DNA of 28,520 nucleotides from JAQGMV01 sp035525455 (GTDB lineage: Bacteria > Pseudomonadota > Gammaproteobacteria > Burkholderiales > SG8-41): assembly GCA_035525455.1 (NCBI GenBank), contig DATLEF010000019.1:1-28520 (forward strand), in the 5' to 3' direction. Position numbers and translations under genes: made by a program. Below, one piece after another: positions 22,809 through 28,520 of the stretch. Each line of letters starts with the position of its first letter. The stretch's first letter is position 1. Below the pieces are notes generated by a model. That model was given only the letters and a program-made list of their open reading frames with translations. It was not told the DNA's origin and searched no databases.

Positions 22809-24110
22809 CTACGCCCGCATCAGCGCTTCGATGTCGGTTACGGTCTTCGGCGCTGCGGACGTGATGATTTCGCACCCGGAATCGGTAACGAGCGCGTCGT
22901 CTTCGATCCGCACACCGATTCCGGCGTAGCGCTCCGGCACATCCGGCCCCGGGCGCACGTAACAGCCCGGTTCCACCGTAAGCACCATGCCCGGCTGAAG
23001 CTCGCGCCAATCGCCATCGCGCTTGTAGTCACCGGCGTCGTGGACGTCGAGTCCCAGCCAGTGGCCGGTGCGATGCATGTAGAACTTCTTGTAGCTTTCG
23101 CTTTCGAGCACCTGCTCGAGCGTGCCCTGCAAGAGCCCCAGGTCGATGAATCCCTGCGCGAGCACTTTCACCGCAGCGTCGTGCGGCGCAATCCACGGGG
23201 TCCCCGGCTTTACCTGCTCGATCGCGGCGTGCTGCGCCGCGAGCACGAGCTCGTAGATATCGCGTTGGGCGCCGCTGAAGCGTCCGTTCGCCGGAAACGT
23301 GCGCGTGATGTCCGAGGCGTAACCATCGAGCTCACAACCGGCGTCGATCAGCACGAGATCGCCATCGCGCAGCACGTCCGCGTTCTCCACGTAATGCAGT
23401 ACGCACGCGTGCGCACCCGAGGCGACGATCGGCGTGTACGCCGGCGCCTGCGCGCCGTTGCGTCTGAACTCGTGCATGAGCTCGGCCTCCAGCGCGAATT
23501 CGGGGACGCCCGGCTTCGCCGTCCGCATGGCGCGCCTGTGAGCTTCTGCAGAAATTTGCGAGGCCTGGCGCATGACGTCGATTTCGGCCGTGTCCTTTAC
23601 GACGCGCATTTCATCGAGCAGCGTGTGCACGTCGCTGATCGTATTTGGCGCCGTAACGCCCGCGCGCGCGCGTCCCCGCACCTCGTTTATCCAGCCCATG
23701 ACCCGTGCATCCCATACAGCGTCGGCACCGAGATGGCAGTAGGCGACCGGCTGATTGGCGAGAAGATCGGGCATGAGCTCATCGAGTTTCGCGATTTGCC
23801 GTGCTTCGTCGAAGCGGAACGCTGCGCGGGCCGCATCCGGTCCGTAGCGAAAGCCGTCCCAGATCTCGCGCTCCTCGTTCTTCTCGCGGCAAAACAGCAC
23901 GCTTTTCGCGTCGTTGCCGGCGATGATGACCAGCACCGCCTCGGGCTCGCGAAAACCGGTGAGGTAATAAAAGTAGCTGTCGTAGCGGTACGGGTAGTGC
24001 GCATCGCGGTTACGCGTACGTTCAGGTGCCGTCGGTATGATGGCGATACCTGCCCCCATCTCGCGCGCGAGTCGGGCGCGGCGGCCTGCGTACACGGTTG
24101 CATCCATCAT
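22809..24110 (-). CDS. pepP: Xaa-Pro aminopeptidase P
   Basis: A cytosolic dimetal peptidase that removes an N-terminal residue preceding proline; 433 residues. The N-terminal AMP_N domain (about 1-165) includes YRYDSYFYYLTGFREPEAVLV. The C-terminal pita-bread (M24) domain has the five metal ligands in order: LIDAGCE, YASDITRTFP, HRTGHWLGLDVHD, LTVEPGCYV and GVRIEDDALV. Two adjacent ATG codons (24110 and 24107) could start it. It is 26 bases downstream of murU and nine upstream of ubiH, so all four genes from amgK to ubiH are probably one transcript. Confidence 0.96.
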   Translation of the reverse strand: MMDATVYAGRRARLAREMGAGIAIIPTAPERTRNRDAHYPYRYDSYFYYLTGFREPEAVLVIIAGNDAKSVLFCREKNEEREIWDGFRYGPDAARAAFRFDEARQIAKLDELMPDLLANQPVAYCHLGADAVWDARVMGWINEVRGRARAGVTAPNTISDVHTLLDEMRVVKDTAEIDVMRQASQISAEAHRRAMRTAKPGVPEFALEAELMHEFRRNGAQAPAYTPIVASGAHACVLHYVENADVLRDGDLVLIDAGCELDGYASDITRTFPANGRFSGAQRDIYELVLAAQHAAIEQVKPGTPWIAPHDAAVKVLAQGFIDLGLLQGTLEQVLESESYKKFYMHRTGHWLGLDVHDAGDYKRDGDWRELQPGMVLTVEPGCYVRPGPDVPERYAGIGVRIEDDALVTDSGCEIITSAAPKTVTDIEALMRA

Positions 24111-24136
24111 CGGAGATTCTGCGTTCCGGAGAGAAA

Positions 24137-24811
24137 TTACAAGCGCAGCGACCGGTCGAGCGTGGCCAGCCGCTCGGGCGTGCCGATGTCCGCCCAGAAA
24201 CCGGCGTAATGCTCGCCTGTCACACGCCGTGCGTCGATCTGCGGGCGCAGCACCGGAGCGAGCTGGCGCTTGGTTCCCGCCACGATGTCGGAAAAGATTT
24301 GAGGATGGTAGATGCCGATGCCGCTGAAGGTATAGCGGCGCGCACCGTCGTTCGCGACATGATAGCCGCTCAGTGCGAAATCGCCCGCCGGGTGATGCGG
24401 CGGGTTATCGATGAGCACCAGATGCGCGAGACGCTCGGCACCGTCGGGATTGTGATCCAGCAGACTGCGGAAGGCGAAATCGGTATGGATGTCGCCATTC
24501 ACGACGACGAACGGTGACGCGCCCAGCAGCGGGAGCGCGTAAGCAATGCCGCCCGCCGTTTCGAGCGCCTCCGCTTCGCGCGAATAGCGTATCTGCACGT
24601 CCCAGCGCCCGCCGTCGCCTAACGCACGCTCGATGTGCTCGCCCAGATGCGAGACGTTGATGACGAGCTCGCTTAAGCCCGCCCGCGCAAGGGCTTCGAT
24701 CGTCCATACGATCAAGGGCTTGCCCGCGACCTCCAGCAGCGGCTTCGGTGTGTTGTCGGTGAGCGGGCGCATTCGCTCGCCGCGCCCTGCGGCAAGAATC
24801 ATTGCTTTCAT
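24137..24811 (-). CDS. murU: N-acetylmuramate alpha-1-phosphate uridylyltransferase
   Basis: A nucleotidyltransferase of 224 residues that makes UDP-MurNAc from MurNAc-1-phosphate in the peptidoglycan recycling route that bypasses MurA (and so fosfomycin). The N-terminal nucleotide loop AAGRGERMRPLTDNTPKPLLEVAGKPLI is clear, followed by the metal-binding VVNGDIHTDF and the C-terminal FWADIGTPERL. By sequence alone it could be another sugar nucleotidyltransferase, but the gene is six bases after amgK, which makes its substrate, and this pairing defines MurU. Confidence 0.93.
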   Translation of the reverse strand: MKAMILAAGRGERMRPLTDNTPKPLLEVAGKPLIVWTIEALARAGLSELVINVSHLGEHIERALGDGGRWDVQIRYSREAEALETAGGIAYALPLLGASPFVVVNGDIHTDFAFRSLLDHNPDGAERLAHLVLIDNPPHHPAGDFALSGYHVANDGARRYTFSGIGIYHPQIFSDIVAGTKRQLAPVLRPQIDARRVTGEHYAGFWADIGTPERLATLDRSLRL

Positions 24812-24817
24812 GGTTGT

Positions 24818-25825
24818 TTAGAAGGTATAGGCTGTCCGCGAAGGGCGCTCATCGAGCGTATCGAGGAGCTTCACGAGCGCGCCAAGCTCGGCATAGCGAC
24901 CGGCAACTGCGCGCGCGTATGTCACGAACCGGGGCGTGTCCTTAAGATAGCCGGGCTTGCCGTCACGGTAGTGTATGCGCGCAAAAATACCAAGAACCTT
25001 CAGGTGGCGCTGCAGCCCCATCCATTCGAAATCGCGATAAAACGAAGCAAAATCCGCAGGCACCGGCAAGCCTGCGTGCTTCGCGCGCTGCCAATAGCGC
25101 ACGGTCCAGTCGAGCACGCACTCTTCGGGCCAGCTCACGAAGGCGTCGCGGAAAAGCGAGACGACGTCGTAACTGATGGGGCCGTAAACCGCATCCTGGA
25201 AATCGAGAACGCCGGGATTGGGTTCGCTCAGCATGAGGTTGCGCGGCATGTAATCCCGATGCACGTAGACGCGGGGCTGCGCGAGGCTTGCGCCGATCAC
25301 GCACGAAAAAAGCCCGTCGAGCATCGCGCGTTGATCCGCGTCCGGTTCGATGCCCAGATGTCGTGCGAGGTACCACTCGGGAAAGAGCTCGAGCTCGCGC
25401 CTGAGCAAGGCGTCGTCGTAGGGCGGCAGGACGTCCGCACGGCTGGCGAGCTGCCACTTGATCAGGGTATCGATCGCATCGGCGAACAGGGCGTCCGGAT
25501 TCTTTTCGTCGAACGCCTGCAGGTACGTCCTCGTCCCGAGATCGGACAGGAGGAGAAATCCGCGCGCGAGGTCCTGCGCCAGGACTTCGGGGACGTGCAC
25601 GCCGGCGCCGCGCATGAGCGCAGCGACGGTTACGAACGCAGTCGAGTCCTCGCGCTCCGGCGGCGCGTCCATGACGATCCACGTTGCGTTACCGACACGC
25701 GCCCGGAAATAACGCCGAAAGCTCGCGTCCTCCGAAGCGCGCTCGAGCGACACGTCGCGCGTGCCGAGTCGATCGTATGTCCAGAGCTGAAGCTGTTCGA
25801 AACGGGAATCGCTGCTGGAAAACAC
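24818..25825 (-). CDS. amgK: N-acetylmuramate/N-acetylglucosamine kinase AmgK
   Basis: A sugar kinase of the aminoglycoside-phosphotransferase fold that phosphorylates the anomeric position of MurNAc, supplying MurU. In the 335-residue version it has ASEDASFRRYFRARV at the N-lobe, the catalytic loop VHRDYMPRN (His189, Asp191, Asn196) and the metal-binding LDFQDAVYGPISYD (208-221). I chose the GTG at 25825, because a TAAAAT box at 25868-25863 would start transcription near 25856 and no ATG exists between there and the conserved region. The frame is open up to 26053, but this part lies within lptD and looks like a shadow. The gene is divergent from lptD, 67 bases apart. Confidence 0.9.
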   Translation of the reverse strand: MFSSSDSRFEQLQLWTYDRLGTRDVSLERASEDASFRRYFRARVGNATWIVMDAPPEREDSTAFVTVAALMRGAGVHVPEVLAQDLARGFLLLSDLGTRTYLQAFDEKNPDALFADAIDTLIKWQLASRADVLPPYDDALLRRELELFPEWYLARHLGIEPDADQRAMLDGLFSCVIGASLAQPRVYVHRDYMPRNLMLSEPNPGVLDFQDAVYGPISYDVVSLFRDAFVSWPEECVLDWTVRYWQRAKHAGLPVPADFASFYRDFEWMGLQRHLKVLGIFARIHYRDGKPGYLKDTPRFVTYARAVAGRYAELGALVKLLDTLDERPSRTAYTF

Positions 25826-25862
25826 GACTGCGCGCGGATTGCCTTCGGCGGTGAATTGTGCG

Positions 25863-25868
25863 ATTTTA
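25863..25868 (-). promoter_or_regulatory. possible -10 box for the amgK operon
   Basis: The minus strand has TAAAAT at 25868-25863 in the short gap between amgK and lptD. The -35 region is poor. It would give a leader of about 30 bases before the GTG at 25825. Promoter elements for lptD on the plus strand in the same gap are not clear. Confidence 0.3.
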
Positions 25869-25892
25869 GCATCCCTCACGCCGCCTCCCACG

Positions 25893-28244
25893 ATGCACAG
25901 AACTCCAATAAGGCGTCTCACGCTCGCCGTGATTTGCGCGCTGCCGGTCACCGCGGGCGCGCAGGAAGGCATCAGGCTCAAGCCGGAGCGCTCGCTGCTG
26001 TCGCTGCCGGCCGCGCGCGAAGAACCCATTCCGGTTTTCATCGAAGCCGACAAGCTCGAAGGTCATGGCGAAAAGGAAGCGCAGGCCGAAGGCAACGTGC
26101 AGCTTCGGCGCCTCGGCCAGGCGGTATTTGCGGACCGTTTGCGCTACGACGCGTCCCTGCAGGAGCTCGAGGCGTCGGGCAACGTGCGGATGCAGTATCA
26201 GAACGACGTTCTCGAAGGCGAGCACCTGCGCTTCAACCTCGGCACCGAGCGGGGCTTCTTCGAGAAGCCACGATTCAGGTTCACGCCCGAGCCGCGCACG
26301 CCCGAGCCGCTCGCGTATGCGCCCGGCTTCACGCCCCCGTATCCGGTCAAGCCGCTCGCCAATCCCCTGATCAGCAATCCGCGACTGCCTGCGGCGGAGG
26401 CGCGCGGCACCGCCAACCGACTGCTTTTTCAGGGCCCGGACCTCTATCGCATGGAAAACACGAGCTACACCACGTGCGGACCCGGCAACGACGACTGGTT
26501 CATACGAGCGCGCGAGCTCGACATCGACAAGAACCGCGACCTGGGTGTCGCGCGCGGCGCAAGCATCGTCTTTTTCGATCAGACGATTTTCTATACGCCT
26601 TATATTTCATTCTCCCTGCACCAGCAGCGTAAGTCCGGGCTGCTTGCGCCGCATTACGGCACGGCCTCGACGACGGGTGTCGAGATCACGCAGCCTTATT
26701 ACTGGAACATCGCACCGAATCGCGATGCGACTTTCTATCCGCGCCTCATGTCAAAGCGCGGCATGCAGCTCGGTACCGAATTTCGCTATATGGATAGCGA
26801 TTACCGCGGTGACGCACGGGTCGAATACCTGCCTGACGATCGGCAGCTCGGCCGCGAGCGCTATGGATATTTTTTCAAGCACGCGCACACCTTCTCCAAC
26901 GGCTGGACGGGCGCGCTCAACATGAACCGCGTGTCGGACGACCGCTACTTCACGGACCTCTCCACGCTGGTTGCAGTTACTTCGCGGGTAACGCTGCCGA
27001 CCGAAGGACTGGTTGCCCGCACCGGCACCTGGGGCGACGGCAATTACGTTTTTTCCGCGCTCGCGCAGCGCTGGCAGACGCTGCAAACCGATCCTCTCGC
27101 GCCTGTAACGCCCCCCTACAACCGCATGCCGCAGCTCTCGCTCACCGGTTTTCGGCAGGACATCCTGCGCAGCGATCTCGACCTGCTCGCCACCTACGTC
27201 GACTTCCAGCATCCGACGCTCGTCAGCGGCAAGCGTGTGCTGGCCTACCCGAGTGTGTCCTTGCCGATTCAAAGCTCGTATGCGTACGTGACCCCGAAGA
27301 TCGGAGTGCATGCGACGCGATACATGATCGGTGCGAACACGGAGGGATTTCAGGATCAGACGCGAACACTGCCGATTTTCACCGCTGACAGCGGCGTTGT
27401 TTTCGAGCGCGACATGGTGCTGCGCGGCGTGCCTTTTATTCAGACGCTCGAGCCCAAGCTCTATTACGTCTATATCCCTTATCGCGATCAGAGCCGCATC
27501 CCGAATTTCGAAAGCGGGCTGCAGGACATCAGCTTCGCGACCATGTTCACCGAAAACCAGTTCAGCGGGCACGACCGCATCAACGACGCCAATCAGGTCA
27601 CCTTCGGCGTGAGCTCGCGTCTGATACATCCTGACAGCGGGATCGAGCGTCTGCGGGTCGCGCTCGCCCAGCGTTACTACTTCCAGAACCAGCGCGTGAC
27701 GCTGCCGGGCGTCGCGCCGCGACCGGACCATACCGGAAGCTCCGACCTGCTCGCGGCAGTAAGTGGCACGGTATTCCCGAGCTGGACCGCGGAAGTGGGC
27801 TTTCAGTACAGCACCACGCGCAGCCAGACTCAGAAGGCCAACATCGCCACGCGTTACCAGCCGGCGCCGGGCAAGACGCTCAACCTGGCCTATCGCAACA
27901 CCGTCGATCTTGTGCGCCAGACCGACATTTCGTTTCAGTGGCCGATTTATCAGCAGTGGACGGCCCTCGGACGCTGGAACTATTCGACGCGCGACAACCG
28001 CACGCTGGAGACGCTCGCCGGTATCGAGTACGACGGCGGCTGCTGGGCGTTGAGGGCCCTCGGCCACCGCTTCGTCACGGCCCTCAACTCGGTGAGCACA
28101 TCGTTTTTCGTGCAGCTCGAACTGAACGGGGTATCGCGAATCGGCTCTAATCCGCTGGATGTTCTGCGGCGAAACGTCGGCGGGTATACTCGACCGGACC
28201 CGCGAGCCCCGCGGACCGACGACTATTACATTCCCGAACGCTAA
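25893..28244 (+). CDS. lptD: LPS-assembly protein LptD
   Basis: The outer-membrane barrel that, with LptE, inserts lipopolysaccharide into the outer leaflet. The 783-residue protein has a signal peptide (1-23, cleaved after TAGA), an LptA-like domain from about residue 45 (FIEADKLEGHGEKEAQAEGNVQLRR), and the barrel from about 210 (FYTPYISFSL, PYYWNIAPNRDATFYPRLMSKRG, GTEFRYMDSDYRGDARVEYLPDD). The mature protein has only two cysteines, Cys195 (TTCGPGNDDW) and Cys717 (GGCWALR), enough for one disulfide between the two domains, against four in E. coli. Residues 131-169 are a proline-rich stretch absent from E. coli LptD. I chose the ATG at 25893 because it gives the signal peptide directly; the frame is open 18 codons further upstream. 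surA follows after 27 bases. Confidence 0.96.
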   Translation: MHRTPIRRLTLAVICALPVTAGAQEGIRLKPERSLLSLPAAREEPIPVFIEADKLEGHGEKEAQAEGNVQLRRLGQAVFADRLRYDASLQELEASGNVRMQYQNDVLEGEHLRFNLGTERGFFEKPRFRFTPEPRTPEPLAYAPGFTPPYPVKPLANPLISNPRLPAAEARGTANRLLFQGPDLYRMENTSYTTCGPGNDDWFIRARELDIDKNRDLGVARGASIVFFDQTIFYTPYISFSLHQQRKSGLLAPHYGTASTTGVEITQPYYWNIAPNRDATFYPRLMSKRGMQLGTEFRYMDSDYRGDARVEYLPDDRQLGRERYGYFFKHAHTFSNGWTGALNMNRVSDDRYFTDLSTLVAVTSRVTLPTEGLVARTGTWGDGNYVFSALAQRWQTLQTDPLAPVTPPYNRMPQLSLTGFRQDILRSDLDLLATYVDFQHPTLVSGKRVLAYPSVSLPIQSSYAYVTPKIGVHATRYMIGANTEGFQDQTRTLPIFTADSGVVFERDMVLRGVPFIQTLEPKLYYVYIPYRDQSRIPNFESGLQDISFATMFTENQFSGHDRINDANQVTFGVSSRLIHPDSGIERLRVALAQRYYFQNQRVTLPGVAPRPDHTGSSDLLAAVSGTVFPSWTAEVGFQYSTTRSQTQKANIATRYQPAPGKTLNLAYRNTVDLVRQTDISFQWPIYQQWTALGRWNYSTRDNRTLETLAGIEYDGGCWALRALGHRFVTALNSVSTSFFVQLELNGVSRIGSNPLDVLRRNVGGYTRPDPRAPRTDDYYIPER
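26283..26310 (+). repeat. 13-bp tandem repeat in lptD coding TPEP-R-TPEP
   Basis: ACGCCCGAGCCGC occurs at 26283-26295 and again at 26298-26310, in frame (unit 15 bp). It encodes the start of the proline-rich insertion of LptD and suggests that this stretch grew by slippage. Confidence 0.6.
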
Positions 28245-28271
28245 TCCGGAACTTTAGTGCTGACTCTTGAG

Positions 28272-28520
28272 ATGAAACGATTCCGGCGCGACCTGGTTCT
28301 GCGACGGATCATTTTGACGCTCCTTGCCTGCGCAACAGCGCTCACCCCGACTGCGCAGGCGCAAACGCAGAAGCCGCGGCAGCCGATCGTGCTCGACCGC
28401 ATCGTGGCGGTCGTCAACGACGAAGCGATCACGGCGCGCGAGCTCCAGGAGCGTGCCGCGATGGCGATGAAGCAACTCGCGAAGCAGGGCACCGAGTCGC
28501 CGCCGCGCACCGTCGTCGAA
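28272..28520 (+). CDS. surA: periplasmic chaperone / peptidyl-prolyl isomerase SurA (partial)
   Basis: The first 83 codons of a gene that continues past the right edge. The N-terminus MKRFRRDLVLRRIILTLLACA with TAQA is a signal peptide of about 30 residues. The next part, PIVLDRIVAVVNDEAITARELQERAAM, is the conserved opening of SurA, the periplasmic chaperone that escorts outer-membrane barrel proteins, LptD among them, to the assembly machinery. The place right after lptD (27-base gap) is the standard position. There is no strong Shine-Dalgarno (CTTGAG touches the ATG). The parvulin domains lie outside the window. Confidence 0.92.
   Translation, partial: MKRFRRDLVLRRIILTLLACATALTPTAQAQTQKPRQPIVLDRIVAVVNDEAITARELQERAAMAMKQLAKQGTESPPRTVVE

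Noticed and set aside
25893..26053. Upstream extension of amgK to an ATG at 26053
   Set aside because: It would overlap the lptD signal peptide and N-terminus on the opposite strand, and the added residues are Ser/Gly-rich without similarity to the family.
24971..26632. Plus-strand open frame of 553 codons over amgK and lptD
   Set aside because: It spans two genuine genes in wrong frames and has low-complexity Arg/Ala content without motifs.

Overview
The window looks like a chromosomal stretch of a high-GC betaproteobacterium, probably an uncultivated member near the Burkholderiales/Nitrosomonadales. This rests on the dusB-fis pair, the purH-purD and hemF neighbours, the amgK-murU cell-wall recycling pair divergent from lptD-surA, a UbiH-type hydroxylase, and a complete livKHMGF transporter. 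The taxonomic call is inference from gene content and order; no rRNA is present. No prophage, insertion sequence, integron or CRISPR array was seen.

Layout. 1-2.8 kb: a small TPR protein (+) converges on a translationally coupled pair of acyl-CoA dehydrogenases (-) that resemble the two subunits of a heteromeric enzyme. 2.8-4.1 kb (-): a two-gene unit of the PA2779/PA2778 type, a small two-membrane-segment protein followed by a C39-like cysteine-peptidase lipoprotein with a TPR tail. A perfect terminator-like hairpin lies inside the peptidase's signal-peptide codons. 4.2-5.2 kb (-): lgt, then tRNA-Ala(CGC) with its own promoter and terminator.

5.2-16.2 kb (+): ilvD, a one-domain voltage-gated cation channel with a TLEGWVE selectivity filter (calcium-channel-like), a YyaL/SSP411-type thioredoxin-fold protein, a monohaem cytochrome c, a branched-chain amino acid ABC transporter (livK, terminator, livH-livM-livG-livF), and a membrane protein that looks like a DAHL-type sensor with no output domain. 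ilvD (branched-chain amino acid synthesis) and liv (uptake) share a metabolic theme.

16.1-25.8 kb (-): amgK-murU-pepP-ubiH, a 352-bp gene-free gap with three stem-loops, then dusB-fis-purH-purD-hemF, mostly spaced by a few bases or overlapping and probably one or two long operons. 25.9-28.5 kb (+): lptD and the 5' part of surA, which runs off the right edge; both serve outer-membrane biogenesis.

Most of the window is ordinary housekeeping DNA. The points most worth following are the channel's filter, the hairpin inside the peptidase gene, the output-less sensor attached to the liv cluster, a proline-rich insertion in LptD, and the hairpin-rich gap near 21.6 kb.
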